Shown here: positions 1 to 12,076 of the stretch, one piece after another
Numbering within the stretch: position 1 is the stretch's first letter
How the letters are laid out: every line of letters starts with the position of its first letter
Assembly: GCF_000143415.4 (NCBI RefSeq)
Contig: NW_003314274.1
Coordinates: 817,788 to 856,636, forward strand
DNA: 38,849 nucleotides
DNA from: Selaginella moellendorffii
Lineage: Eukaryota; Streptophyta; Lycopodiopsida; Selaginellales; Selaginellaceae
Reading direction: 5' to 3'
Made by a program: the position numbers and the translations under genes
The notes under the pieces: generated by a model
Seen by the model: the letters and a program-made list of their open reading frames with translations, nothing else
What the model was told of the DNA's origin: nothing
Database searches by the model: none

Positions 1-1006
1 TTAAATACCATTATATTTTTGCTCCAGGAATTATATGGAGACTTTTCCAATTTAAAATGTATGGCTATTCAACACCTATAATCCATCCTCCTGTTCATCT
101 AGAAAAATTTCAAAATGTCTATTTCATTGAAGGTAATGAGCAAATTGAACTTCAAAGAGCTACTAAAAATGGTACTATATTAACAAAATGGTTTGAATAA
201 ATAGACAATCCAAATGCAAGACAGCATATGTATCTTGAAATTCCTCTATATTATACATATAATAAACACACTCAACAATGGCAAATTAGACATCAATAAA
301 ATATTATCTCATGAATGTATTTTGTTTCCCCATTTAATACTGAACTTTATCATTTACCTCTTATATTACTTTTCAAAAGAGGGGTTTTTTTTTAATGATA
401 TAAAAATATTTCATAATATTTATTTCAAAACATTTCAACTTACTGCATCTACTATGGGACTTCTAACAAATGATACAATATGGGAAAATATTTTAGAAGA
501 TGTTTACTCTTTCAAAATGCCACCACAATTAAGACAACTATTTAGTTTTTATATGATTTTTGTAGTCCAAAAAATCCTTATTCCTTATAGGAAAAATTCA
601 AAAAACTCTTTTTTTAAAGATTTTATGCTAACAGATTCATTACTTTGTTATGAGCATGTTTTACATGATATAAATAGGAAATTTAATCTATATGAAAAAT
701 CCAATCAAGACTATGAATTGCCTTTATTTTATCTAAATTTTGATACAAACAATCATATTAGTTTGACACAGTTCATTCATTCTGTAGAAAAAAATTTACT
801 TCGGTTTAATGATGAATAACAGATTATATATAATGATATCCTCAGCACTATTAACAATCTAACCGAGCAAAATTGATATATTTTCATCGATGGTTCTGGT
901 GGTATTGGTAAAACTTTTCTACTTAACACTCTTATATATATGTTTCAACTTCTAAATGAAAATGTAATTAGTATGGTCTGGACAGGTATTGCAAGCACTT
1001 TACTAC
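1..1006 (+). pseudogene. Helitron Rep/helicase remnant (middle part, truncated both ends)
   Basis: Conceptual translation with frame changes gives pieces of the Helitron Rep-helicase protein. Residues of the NPNARQ..YLEIP type lie near 207-245, a MYFVSP segment near 316-333, a TASTMGLL..D..WENILEDV block near 440-505, and a P-loop FIDGSGGIGKT at about 880-915. These blocks occur in this order in plant Helitron proteins, just before and at the start of the Pif1-like helicase domain. In-frame stops (for example 198-200) and frameshifts make it a pseudogene. The longest open piece is 214-819. The reading is lost at 1007, where an LTR of another element begins, so the rest of the helicase is missing. 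The left end is the window edge. The region is very AT-rich compared with its neighbours. Confidence 0.8.
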
Positions 1007-2337
1007 TGTAGCACATGTGGTTTTTACCCTTTATCCTATGGTGATTTATCATAGGATAACTATGAAGCAGAACCTAAACCCTTCATGTGCCACGTGTCAC
1101 CTGCCACATGCCACATGCCATGTGTCCAAAGAATAGTGGTGTGGGACTAGAGTTTCAGGGCCTTGGGCCACTGAACAAAGGAACAGTGCCAAACTAGAAC
1201 CAAGGAGTGTTGGCACTAGAGTACGGAATGACTCCCAAGCGTACAACCTAAGGAGCAAAGAGACAGGGGCATAGAGTGACTTGGAACAATCCTAGAGTAT
1301 CCAGCATCCTGATGCTAGGACCAGCATGTAAAACGGAGCCAAACAAAGTTTGGCACTATTTTAACATACTGTAAGCAACCAAAGAGAATGACTCGAGAGA
1401 TGATCTATAAGGGTTCAAATATAAAGGGAAAAAGCTCATGAACAAGAGTGCACCCTCTTTTCCAATTGGTTAAGGGTCTTGGGATAAGCGTCCTTGGGTT
1501 TGAATAGTACTAGACTGGGTGACCTCCCAGGAAGTCTAAACTCAGGAGCTTACATATATCGGTGGCTTAACATGAAGATATAGGTATTTCACCAACTAGC
1601 ATGGTATGGAACTTGGGCTTCGACCCAAGCCACACATAGAACAAGGACAGACATGAAAGTGGGAGCTAAATTATGCCTTAAGTTAGTTGGCCATGCCTAA
1701 CCTACCCACTATCTCTACTATATATATATTTGGAATCCCCCACATCCCCCCCCCCCCCCCCCTCCCCACCTAGAGGAACACACGCTTTGGGCTTTCACCC
1801 CAACCCTCCCTTAGTACCAAGAGTTAGTCTCTAGAACAAGCTCAAAATTTATTAAATATAGAATGTTTTTAAATTGTGAATTTGGACACGGGACAAAGAC
1901 CATTGTGTTCAAAACAATCTCTACATTCCGTAGATATGCCAAATGAGCCCATTTAGACACTTTCCATAAATAGCATTTGGGACCGAAATGAGACTAACAC
2001 AAAGGGGCATGATAGCAAAGGTGTTTAGCAGACACGGTAAGCTATCATTTAGCGATATTAACGGACTAATCTCAATACGCGAGAGTTCTTGTCAAGCCAG
2101 TGCAAGACAGAGCAAAAGAGAACTAAAAAGTCAGGCCAAGTATGCTTGGCTAAATAAACACTTAGGAATTCCGTCCTTATGCTCATTTGGCCAAGTATAG
2201 ATGCAAAGTCCAGTTTACTAACACTTGAATAAGAGGGGTTAATAAAGGGTTCAGCAATATCGACCTCCTACCGTCGTGATAGTAAGGCAAGAATATCCAA
2301 AAGGACTAGCTAATAGGTAACTTTCGATACCCAAAGT
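1007..2337 (-). repeat. LARD-A, first LTR (old, degenerate copy)
   Basis: This stretch aligns along its whole length with the LTRs of the young element at 5962-7107 and 12077-13209. It begins TGTAGCAC, matching their TGTAGCGC terminus. It differs by many substitutions, carries a 185-bp foreign insertion (1370-1554), and has lost its last ten or so bases at a deletion joint near 2337. Orientation is given as the transcription direction inferred from the young copy. Many differences are CG to TG or CA: several CACGTG sites of the young LTR read CACATG or CATGTG here, as expected of an old methylated copy. No coding capacity. Confidence 0.85.
1370..1554 (+). mobile_element. Cassandra-like solo TRIM LTR carrying a 5S rRNA-derived segment
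   Basis: This 185-bp segment is absent from the other LTR copies of the host element, which pass straight from GGCATA to CCGGTGG here. It starts TGTAAGC and ends GCTTACA, a proper TG...CA terminus with inverted ends. The flanks CATAC and TATAT fit a 5-bp target duplication with two transitions. Bases 1481-1536 match plant 5S rRNA around the internal RNA polymerase III promoter: AAGCGTCCTTGGG (box A region), TAGTACTAG, and TGGGTGACCTCCCAGGAAGTC (box C region, split here as TGGGTGACCTCC and CAGGAAGTC). A 5S-derived LTR is the hallmark of the Cassandra group of TRIMs. It is shorter than usual Cassandra LTRs, so it is a relative or a shortened form. Confidence 0.8.
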
Positions 2338-4826
2338 GACCAATCTACAGTAGCTACCCTATGACTAAAGATTTCACCATGTACACGAAGTGTCGAAGCC
2401 AATCTACCTATACTAGCCCAAACTCAAAAAGCAATAGATAGACAATATCAAAGTCATAAACAATGATATCTTAGAGACTTAATTATTAGTGAATAGATCT
2501 TATATTAGAACACAAAAGTATTCCAAGTAAGTTATTATCTAATAAACTAGTATTAGCATATAGGAACCACCAATATCATCATAATTGGTAAACATAGGAT
2601 TCACCATCCAACAAAATTCAATAGCCAATGTATCATCAAGGAAACTCAATGATAAGGCTTAACTACCAAAGATTGCAGATAGCATACTAAACAACTTACA
2701 TAAAATAACTCAAAGAACACAAAGTATCATTGACTGATAAGCAAAATGCTCGCGAATGTATCACCTAAAGGAAATAACAACCAACTATAACAATAGTCAA
2801 CAGAATAAAATGAATATTACAAAATAAACAAACATTCATTCATGCCAACCATTGCATAAACCAATTTCAATAGATCCCAGTCAACAACACCAAGGAACTA
2901 GAGTTGCTCAAACAAGCGCTAGCAACATCCTACTGATGTCTCAAACCCAAGAGACCAATCCAGAACAAACCACAAAGAACATGTAGTATTGCGAAAAGCC
3001 ATAAACTATCAAAGAGAATAATTAATTGTCATGAAAGAACATCAATCATCCTATTAATAAAGAGATGCATAATTATCAATGAAAAAAGAATTTTACCATC
3101 CCGAAGAATAGCAAATCATTATAGATCAACAGTAATCAAGCAAAACGTTTTGATAAGGATAATCAACTATCCTAGATGATAGTTAATTATCACCAATGAT
3201 TGCAAGATGTGAAGGTTAACTTCAACATTGAAGTTAATGAGTAAAAATGCCTTTCCTAACAACTTCAAACAAATAGACTAATAAGCATAAAACTCAAAGA
3301 ATTAAAAACTCGAAGAAGCCTATAGCCAAGTCTTGCCTAATAATAATCACAAGTCTTGTATAAACTAACTTCATTCCTAAAGAAGAAATCATGGTCTAAC
3401 CCATAATATCTTTCTCAACAAATCCATAAGTTGAACTTTATAATGCCAAAGCTAATGAAGAGTATGTCTGCATCAATCCAAAAGCTAAACATAACAAAGC
3501 TATACTCAACAAGTGATATTCAAACCGATCCTCCATGAATCCATCTACAGTAAAACATAACTCACTTCATAACAAGTATAAAAAGAATCATCAATTATTG
3601 ATATTTTCTAGCTCAAATCCAATAAGGATTTAAACATTTCAATATCAATCACTAATTCTTCCTCTCGTAAAGCTAGCGTAGTCTCATAACTAAATCACTT
3701 TTCAAGGAAAAGCCAAAGCTCAACCCCTACTAAACAATCTTGTCTAGAACACAATTAGCTTAATTTGCTACTTAGTTCATTTGAACGTCAATATAGTTGC
3801 TAACTAGTAAATGCACGAATGTTAATAACACAAAGCTACAACCAAATCATCAACACTATTTACATCGAGACTAATGAAACTCAATATCAATCCTACAGAA
3901 AGACATCTCATTTCACTCAATTCTCAATAACAACAATGTCAACAATAAGACATCACTTCAATGCCATCAACACCATAACAAAGCTAGAAGAAAGCAAGAG
4001 TGAATCACCACCTAAACCTCTTTAATAACCAAACTAACCAAAGTCGAAGATATTATATTTAGTATCCGAGACCAGTTCTTCAACAATACTCAACTACAAA
4101 TAACACATCATTAAGGAACGAATCACCACATCTAAGACTCAATGAAATTCAACACCACAAAATAAATGCAACCAAATGATATCAACAGAGGTATAGTCAA
4201 TATGCCAATATGGAAAAACAATGCAAGTCTAACGACATGATCCTCCGCAACACGATCCAGTAAAGCAAGTCTATCACCAGTAAATCGTCATCAAGTGAGG
4301 CAAGTGTTAACAGCCCTTGATGAAGTTTACAAGCAATCACTAGTTGTAAAGCAAGTAACAATCACTTTTCAACTTGCCTTCACAAGACCCAAACACTAAA
4401 CTCACGTCATTGAGTCGTATACTTATCCAACATGAATGTAATACCCTAGGTATGAGATAAGGGTTCATAGACAAGCACAAACTAAATGACTACTCGAATC
4501 CAACTCAACTACAATAAACTCACTAATGCGTTTAACCAATAGCTCTAAGCATGCCTTGAAGAGGCTAGATGCATGATCAACATTTAGTCTAAATAAAGTG
4601 AAGACCATGAGATAGACTACCTCCTTATAGACAAAGCTATAGTACAAGTACCAATATCTTAACCTTAAACAATTAAGTTGGACATCACTATCCTCAGCCA
4701 AGGTGTAAGGTTACCAAGACCAAATCAAGATCAGTGAGAGCTCACTACTCTCATAGAGTTTAACAAAATGTAAGGTGCAACCTACCACCAAGCACAATGT
4801 TACAATAAAAAGGCACCAAAGGTCAC
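2338..4826 (-). repeat. LARD-A internal region, first copy (non-coding)
   Basis: Aligns in order with 7545-10050 of the young element's internal domain and lacks both ends of that domain. The left joint removes about 450 bp (LTR end and polypurine tract). The right joint jumps from the equivalent of about 10050 straight into LTR sequence, with CCTT shared at the joint. No open frame exceeds about 80 codons, and none of the frames is kept between the copies. I see no gag, protease, RT or integrase motif on either strand. Confidence 0.75.
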
Positions 4827-5786
4827 CTTAGGCCACTAAATAAGGAATGGAGCCAAACTCCCAAGCATAGAGCTAAGGAGCAATGGCATTGGAGCACAAA
4901 ATGACTCTCGAGCATACAGCCTAAGGAGTGAAAGGATAGGTACGCAGAGTGACCTAGAATAATCCTAGAGTATTTAGCATCCCAATGCCAAGACCAGTAC
5001 GCAAAACAGAGATAAATGAAGTCTGGCCATTTTAGCATACTAATGGCCTAATACAAGGATATAGGTACTCCACCAGCTAGCATGGTGTAAAACTTGGGCT
5101 TAGACCCAAGCCGGATGCAGAATAAAGACAAGCACGCAAGCAGGAGCTAGATTATCTTTTAGGTTGGTTGGCCATGCTCAACCTACCCACTATCCCTACT
5201 ATACATTTGGAACCCCCTATAGCCCCTCCCCCCTTGAGGAACACATGCTTTGGGCTTTCACCTTTAGTACTAGGAGTTAATCTCTGGGATAAACTCAAAA
5301 TTTACTAAATATGGAATGTCTCTAATTTGTGAATTTCGATACGGGACGAACACCATTGTATTCAAGACAATCTTTACATTCCATAGATATGCCAAATAAC
5401 CAAATCTAAAAACTTTCCATAAATAGCATTTATGACTAGAATGAGACTAACATAAAGGGCATTATAGAAAGGGTGTTTGGTAGACACGGTAAGGTATCAT
5501 CCAGCAATATTGAGGGACTAATCTCAATACACAAGGGTTCTTGTCAAGCCAGTGCAAGACAGAGCAAAAGCGAACTAAGAGCTAGGCCAAGTATGCTTAG
5601 CAAGAAATATATAGGAGTTCCTACCTTATGTCCATCTGGCTAAGTACAGGTACTAAGCTTAGTTTACTAACACTTGATAAAGGGAATTAGTAATACCAAC
5701 CTTTTGCCGTCATAGCAGTAAAGAAAGAATATCTGAAAGGACTAGCTGATAGATGACTTTCAATACCTGAAGTCACATTCATGACA
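4827..5786 (-). repeat. LARD-A, second LTR (lacks about 160 bp at its left end)
   Basis: Aligns with the young LTR from the equivalent of about 6119 to its end. It finishes ...ACATTCATGACA, matching ACATTCGCGACA of the young copies. It is followed at once by CTCTCCCCCCTTAAGGAAG, the same polypurine-tract complement that follows the young LTR at 7107. Because an internal region lies on each side, this LTR is part of a tandem LTR-internal-LTR-internal array and is not a simple element end. Confidence 0.8.
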
Positions 5787-5823
5787 CTCTCCCCCCTTAA
5801 GGAAGATTAACGTCCTCGTCGAT

Positions 5824-5961
5824 TGTGGTGCATATGATCATGGGATGAAATTTAAATATACTGTCACTGTGGATTTTTGGAACCTTGGGAGATAAATGAA
5901 GATAAAATAGCCACTAAAGGCTCCTCATCAAGCAATTACCCCTTTTTCAGGTGGCTTAAGG
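5824..5961 (+). mobile_element. TRIM solo LTR, left part (split by LARD-B)
   Basis: Reads as the reverse complement of the TRIM LTRs at 14188-14349 and 14702-14863. It starts TGTGGTGCAT and is interrupted at 5961 by the young large element. The missing tail is found at 13215-13237. The two parts sum to 161 bp against 162 bp for the intact TRIM LTRs. The flanks TCGAT (5819-5823) and TTGAT (13238-13242) are its 5-bp target duplication with one mismatch. It had inserted into LARD-A internal sequence, which resumes at 13243. Confidence 0.88.
5957..5961. repeat. Target-site duplication of LARD-B, left copy (TAAGG)
   Basis: TAAGG directly precedes the LTR start at 5962 and is repeated exactly after the other LTR at 13210-13214. 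The 5-bp length is normal for LTR-retrotransposon integrase. Confidence 0.95.
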
Positions 5962-5986
5962 TGTAGCGCACGTGGTTTTGACCCTT

Positions 5987-6013
5987 TATCCTATGGTGAT
6001 TTACCATAGGATA
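5987..6013. promoter_or_regulatory. Perfect hairpin near LTR end
   Basis: TATCCTATGGT and ACCATAGGATA form an 11-bp perfect stem around a 5-base loop GATTT. The same structure is in the LTR at 12102-12128, and with one mismatch in the old LTR near 1032-1058. Retention in an old copy may only reflect shared descent. Function unknown. Confidence 0.6.
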
Positions 6014-6047
6014 ACACCACGAAGCGGAACCTAAACCCTCTTTGTGC

Positions 6048-6094
6048 CACGTGACAGATGCCACGTGTCACATACCACGTGTCCGTGCCACGTG
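6048..6094. promoter_or_regulatory. Cluster of CACGTG G-box/ABRE-like sites in the LTR
   Basis: Four CACGTG palindromes start at 6048, 6062, 6076 and 6089, and a fifth lies at 5969. On the minus strand the copy at 6089 reads GGACACGTGGC, the classical Em1a-type abscisic acid response element. The other LTR has the same set at 12084, 12163, 12177, 12191 and 12204. Binding by bZIP or bHLH factors is known for such sites; activity here is inferred. Confidence 0.55.
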
Positions 6095-7107
6095 TCCATA
6101 GGAACCCGAGGTTCAGGGCCTTGGGCCACTGAACGAAGGAACAGTGCCAAACTCCCAAGCGTGACGCCAAGGAGTGATGGAACTGGACCACGGAGCAACT
6201 CCCGAGCATATAGCCCAAGGAGCGAAGGGACAGGGGCCCGGAGCGACTTGGAACAGTCCTAGAGCAACCAGCATCCCAATGCCAGGACCAGCACGCAAAA
6301 CGGAGCCAAACGGAGTCTGGCGCTATTTCGGCATACCGGTGGCCTAACGTGAGAATATGGGTACTCCACCAACTAGCATGGAATGGAACTTGGGCTTAGA
6401 CCCAAGCCGGACGCAGAACAAGGACAGGCACGCAAGCGGGAGCTAGACTATGCCTCAGGTTGGTCGGCCATGCCCGACCTACCCACTATCCCTACTATAC
6501 ATTTGGAACCCCCCATAGCCCCCCCCCCTTGAGGAACACACGCTTTGGGCTTTCACCCCAAGCCTCCCTTAGTATCAGGAGTTAGTCTCTGGGACAAACT
6601 CGAAACTTACTAAATATGGAATGTCCTTAGATTGTGAATTTGGACACGGGACGAACACCATTGTGTTCAGGCCGATCTCTGCATTCCGTAGATATGCCAA
6701 ATGAGCAAATCTGGACACTTTCCATAAATAGCATTTGGGACCGAAATGAGACTAACACAAAGGGCATGATAGCGAGGGTGTTTGGCAGACACGGTAAGCT
6801 ATCATCCAGCGATATTGAGGGACCAATCTCAATATGCGAGGGTTCTTGTCAAGCCAGTGCAAGACAGAGCAAAAGAGAACTAACAAGCCGGGCCGAGTAT
6901 GCTCAGCTAAATAGACACTTAGGAATTCCTTCCTTATGCTCATCCGGCCAAGTACAGATGCAAAGTCCAGTTTACTAACACTTGAACAAGAGGGACTAAT
7001 AAAGGGTCCAGCAATACCGACCTCCTGCCATCGTGGCAGTAAGGAAAAAGTGTCCGTAAGGACTGGTCGACAGGTAACTTTCGATACCCGAAGTCACATT
7101 CGCGACA

Positions 7108-7120
7108 CTCTCCCCCCCTT
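7108..7120 (-). promoter_or_regulatory. Polypurine tract of LARD-B
   Basis: The minus strand reads AAGGGGGGGAGAG immediately before the 3' LTR, the expected place for the plus-strand DNA primer. The same tract adjoins the old LTR at 5787. Confidence 0.85.
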
Positions 7121-10100
7121 GGGGAAGATCGACGTCCTCGTCGATGCATACTCGAGTCTAGAATACCGCCAAGGAAACAACTCCATAAAAAGTTCACGGT
7201 ACTCACACTATATGAGAAATGCACCAACTTAAATGAGTTAAGGGGGTAACCTCTTTGTCTAACGCGGATGCGCTACCAGCTCAGACACCTCCCGGCCGTC
7301 GCCGACAAGGAAATGACCAACGGAGTCAGCCACCCTTGCTGCTCTGGGCGTCACCCAGCTACAAAAGTGTGATATGCCCTGCCCGCAGGAACATAGAGAG
7401 AGAAGCCAGAGGCCCCAACCCTCCTGAGCAAAGAAACCAAACCCGTCGGTAAGGTTTAGATAGACTACTGTCAACAGGCAGTTTAGAGTTGTTTACACGG
7501 TCACGCCCTTTCACGGAATAAGGAACATCGACAGAGAGGCGGGTTATATGACCAGTCGACAGTAGCTACCCCATGACTAGAGATTTCACCATGCACACGA
7601 AGTGCCGAAGCCAGTCTGCCTATACTGGCCCAAACTCAAAGATCAATATATATGGACTATATCAAAGTCATAAACAATGATATCTGAGAAGCTTAATTAC
7701 TAGTGATTATATCTTAGAGTAGAACACAAAAGTATTCTAAGCAAGTTATCATCCGATAAACCAGTAGTATTGTAGATAGGAACCACCAACATCATCATAA
7801 TTTGGCAAACACAGGAATGACCATCCAACAAAATTCAATAGCTAGTATATTATCAAAGAAACTCAATGATGGAACTTAATTACCGAAGATAGTAGACAGT
7901 AAGCCAACAACTTACTAGAGAGAACTCAAAGAACACAAAGTATCATTGACTAACAAGCACAATGCTCGCGAATGTATCACCCAAAGGAAATAACATCCAA
8001 ATCTATCAAAACTAACTCGAGCAACAATCAACAGAAGAGAATGAATGTGGAAAGACCAACAAACACTCATGCCTGCCAACTATCACAAAAGCCAATCTGA
8101 ATAGATCCCAGCCAACAATACCAAGGAACTCAAGTTGCCTAAGCAAGTGTCAGCAACATCCTACTGACGTCTCAAACCCAAGAGACCAATCCAGAGCAAA
8201 CCACAAAGAACATGTGGTATTGCGAAAAGCCAAAAGCCATCAAAGAGAACAACCAACTATCATGAAAGATCGTCAATCATCCCATCAATAAAGAGATGCA
8301 TAATCGTCATTGAAGAAAGAATCCACCATCCTAAAGAATAGCAAATCATTCTAGATCAACGATAAGCAAGCAAAACCTTCGACAAGGATAATCAACTTTC
8401 GTAGATGATAGTTAATCATCACCAATGATTGCTAGATGCAAAAGCCAACTTCAACATCGAAGCTAATGAGCCAAAATGCCTTCCCCCAACAACTTCAAAC
8501 AAATGGAACAATGAGCATAAAACTCAAGGAACCGAAAGTTCAAAGAAGTCTATAGCCAAGTCTTGTCTAACAATGATCACGAGTCACATAGAAGCTAACT
8601 TCAATGCTAAAGAAGAAATCATGGTGCAACCCACAATATCTTCCTCAACACATCCATAAGCCAAACTTCATAATACCAAAGCTAATGAAGAGCATTTCTG
8701 CATCAATCCAAAAGCTAAGTATAACGAAGCTATGCTCAACAAGTGATCATCAAATGATCCTCCATGAATCCATCTACAGCAAGACGTAACTCACCTCATA
8801 ACAAGCACAAGAAAAATCATTAATGATTGATATATCTCAATTGAAATCCAAGAAGGATTCAATCACTTCAATGCCAATCACTAACTCTTCCTTTTATAGA
8901 GGTAGCATTGTTCACGACTAAATCACTTTTCAAGGAAAAGCTAAAGCTCAACTTCAACTAAGCAATCTCGTCTAGAACACAACTAACCCAAACTTGCCAC
9001 TCAGTTCATTTGAACGTCAACACAGTTGCTAACTAGCAAATGCATGAATGCCAACAACACAAAGTTATAGCCAAATCATCAACACTATATTCATCAAGAC
9101 TAATGAAACTCAATATCAATCCTTGGAAGGATATCTCATTTCACTCAGATCTCAATATCAACAATATCAATGACAAGGCATCACTTTAATGGCATCAACA
9201 CCAGGACAAAGCTAGAAGAAAGCACGAGTGAATCACCACTCAAAACTCTCCAGCAACCAAGCTAACCAAAGTCGAAGATACTTTAGTCAGTATCTGAGAC
9301 CAATCCTTCAACAAAACTCAGTTACAGATAACACTTCATCAAGGAGTGATTCACCACGTCCAAAACTTAATGAAATCCAACACCACGAACTAAATGCAAC
9401 CAAATGATATCAACATGGAAAAACCATGTAAGTCTAACGACACGATCCTCCGCAACACCATCCGGTAAAGCAAACCTATCATTGCTAAATCATCATCGAG
9501 TGAAGCAAGTGTCAACAGTCTTTTGACAAAGTCTACAAGCAATCATTAGTCGCAAAGCAACTAACAATCACTCTTTCAACTTGTCTTTACAAGACCCAAA
9601 CACTAAACTCACGTCATCGAGTCATACACTTGTCCAACATGAACATGATACCTTCGGTATGAGATAAAAGTTCATTGACAAGCACAAACTAAATGACCAC
9701 TCGAATCCAACTCAACTGCAATAAGCTCACCAATGCATTTAGCCAATAGCTCTGAGCATGCTTTGAAGAGGCTAGCTATGCATGATCAACACTCAGCTGA
9801 AACTAAAGTGAAGACCATGAGATGGATCTATATTGGTACACAACCTCCTCATAGACAAAGCTATAGTATGGGTACCAACATCTCAAACTCAAACAACTAA
9901 GTTGGACATCACCATCCTCAGCCAAGGCGGAAGGCCACCAAGACCAAGTCAAGATCAGTGAGAGTTCACTACTCTCATAGAGTCTAATGAAATGCAAGGT
10001 GCAACCTACCACCAAGCAGAACACTATAGAAGACAGGCACAAGGGTCACCTTTCTTAGAAAAGCGCAACGGCCACTTTTCTACACCAACTCCAGACTCTA

Positions 10101-12059
10101 TCCAACTCAATTGCCTTAGCCCCAAAAGTCAGCATCCCTTTTGGGTTGCATCATACAAACTACCTACCAAGGTCTAAGCTAACCGAAGTCAACTCCAACC
10201 CCTTCACTAGTTTGTACTGGCCTACGAAAACGGAATGGTTTTCGGACAAAATGATCAATAGATTAGCCATTGGAAAAGTCTAAGAAAATTTGTGGAAAAT
10301 TTCCCATCCTAGATAAAGAATGACTCTCAGTCCAGGATTGCAAACTTTCAAGACTTCACCAACTTCCTCCTACCAACAACTTCACATAGGCTCACCTCAA
10401 CACAAATTCTCATGATCGAACAACATGCTTAAGCATCGAACATCTTTGTCCATATAACCGACATCCAACACTGACATCCGCAAAGTGCAAAATGAACATC
10501 CAAGGCTTGATCACGAAGACCACATCTTCGGATATCCATATTGCACTAACACTCTTCTTCAATCACCTTCAAGATCCAATGTGAAGCCAAAACACTAACA
10601 AGAAAAATGACATGGAAAATCAAGCTCTAAGGAAAATTCCTCATCACTCGAATCAACAATGCCACTTCCACTAACACAAGTGCTAGTGATGTCAATGCCC
10701 CAACTACACATCTTCTCCATCCAACAATCTACTCCAAGTGCTAACGGATCAACTGACAAGCTATAGCAAATGAATGCTACAACCCATTCCCAACACCTAA
10801 TGGGCAAACTCAAGGAAACAAGGTACCAACATAAGCTTAGCATAATGGACCACCATTGAGAATCCAGTCAAAGCTACTACAATGCTACTTCGTGCAAGTA
10901 GACTAGCTTCTCCATCAACCACTTTGGGGTTGATTATCATTTACCCAAGCAACTTCGTAAACACATTGCTCTTTATCACATGGATATGATATAAGCATCA
11001 CAATGACTTGATCATCAATTGAGTAACACAATGAGCAATGCCTATGTCATTACTTCAAACGTTTATGTGAGTATCAAATGCCAACTCGATTCGACAAAAT
11101 GCAACATAAATGCCACACTCCACCAATAGAGGTTTACGACACCCAACACCACTAACTTTTTTTCACAACACGGACAAGCTCATGCCACTCTCTTTCCGAC
11201 CAAACTCAACACTAATCCAACACCAAGCTACTCAAGGAGCAATAGCAAGGTTCCCCGGAAAAGAATTGAGCATTGCAACCCAAGTCTTCCAATAGCAAGC
11301 TTAGACAAAATGGTTAGCATTTCACCACTATCCATCCCACAACTCACCATTGTAAGACCACCATCTCCAACATGCGTCAAGATAGGGACTCTTGATTGCA
11401 TGATGTGAACACAAGCAATGAGTTAACACCTCGTTGCAAATCATCTCTCCAAGAAGAGAAAATGATTTACGTGTTTGATCCTTCGTCCCCGATGACTCTC
11501 TTTTCGGTCTCATCTTTGACCAAACCTCAAACTTGCTTTCGCACTGCCTTCAGTTCAATCGAAGAAAAGTTTATAAGAGAGCACGGCCATGACTATTTGA
11601 ACCAATAGACTAATCCCTTATAGTCTTGATTGATCCACTTATAATCATGCCTAGGAAGGATCCACTAGTGCCGTGCTAAACAGCTACGGACCAGCCTATT
11701 TGCCACTCATAGCAAACTCAGGGAAAGTTTACTTTCACCCACGGTACATGGAACAACTCATGGAACCACCGATAGGCTAACATTAATCCTGCCAACTCAA
11801 AGTGTAACCTCGAGTTGCTAATGTGCCTCACTCACGAGCTCAAGCTTAAACTCGTGCTACCGGAACAACTCAAATCCATCCTATGAGCCCAAGCGCAAGC
11901 TCACATCATAAGGTACAATAAGGTAACAATATCCATACCCAAGGAACCAATTGCGAAGCCTTTGCACCCAAACGTGTACCCACTCGGATCATCGTTTTCA
12001 TCTCTGCGTATGCAACAAGACTAGTTGCCCAATCTCATTGAATAGTACTCGCTGAGACT

Positions 12060-12074
12060 CATTCTCTGATACCA
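12060..12074 (-). promoter_or_regulatory. Primer-binding site of LARD-B (initiator-Met tRNA)
   Basis: The minus strand reads TGGTATCAGAGAATG, complementary to the last 15 bases of plant initiator-Met tRNA with its CCA start. It is separated from the 5' LTR by two bases. This fixes the element's orientation as minus. Confidence 0.9.
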
Positions 12075-12076
12075 AA

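Larger units (their letters stand above)
5962..7107 (-). repeat. LARD-B LTR (3' LTR in element orientation), 1,146 bp
   Basis: Starts TGTAGCGCAC and ends TTCGCGACA on the plus strand. Full-length form: it keeps a 13-bp segment near 6841-6855 that the other LTR lacks. It contains five CACGTG hexamers (5969, 6048, 6062, 6076, 6089), an 11-bp-stem hairpin at 5987-6013 and a C-run near 6520. Open frames inside (for example 6634-6978) recur in both LTRs but show no protein signature. Confidence 0.95.
7108..12076 (-). other. LARD-B internal domain, 5 kb, no recognisable protein
   Basis: I find no gag zinc knuckle, protease, RT (YxDD), RNase H or integrase signature in any frame. The longest open frames are under about 100 codons and look random. 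The region is A/C-rich on the plus strand (T/G-rich on the transcribed strand). Parts 7545-10050 and 8600-10035 have clear, colinear but diverged relatives in LARD-A, so the sequence is ancestral to the family and not a one-off decay of a pol gene. 7120-7545 and 10050-12060 have no second copy inside this window. Confidence 0.75.

Noticed and set aside
1481-1536. A genuine 5S rRNA gene
   Set aside because: Only about 56 of 120 bases match, inside an LTR with TG...CA ends; no complete 5S sequence is present.
6634-6978. 114-codon ORF in the LTR, and its partners at 1988-2200 and 12776-12985
   Set aside because: It recurs only because the LTR is repeated. The 13-bp LTR deletion breaks it and it shows no protein motif.
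7255-7474. Overlapping ORFs on both strands after the LTR
   Set aside because: Short, in a GC-richer patch of the non-coding internal domain, with no motif and no second copy keeping the frame.
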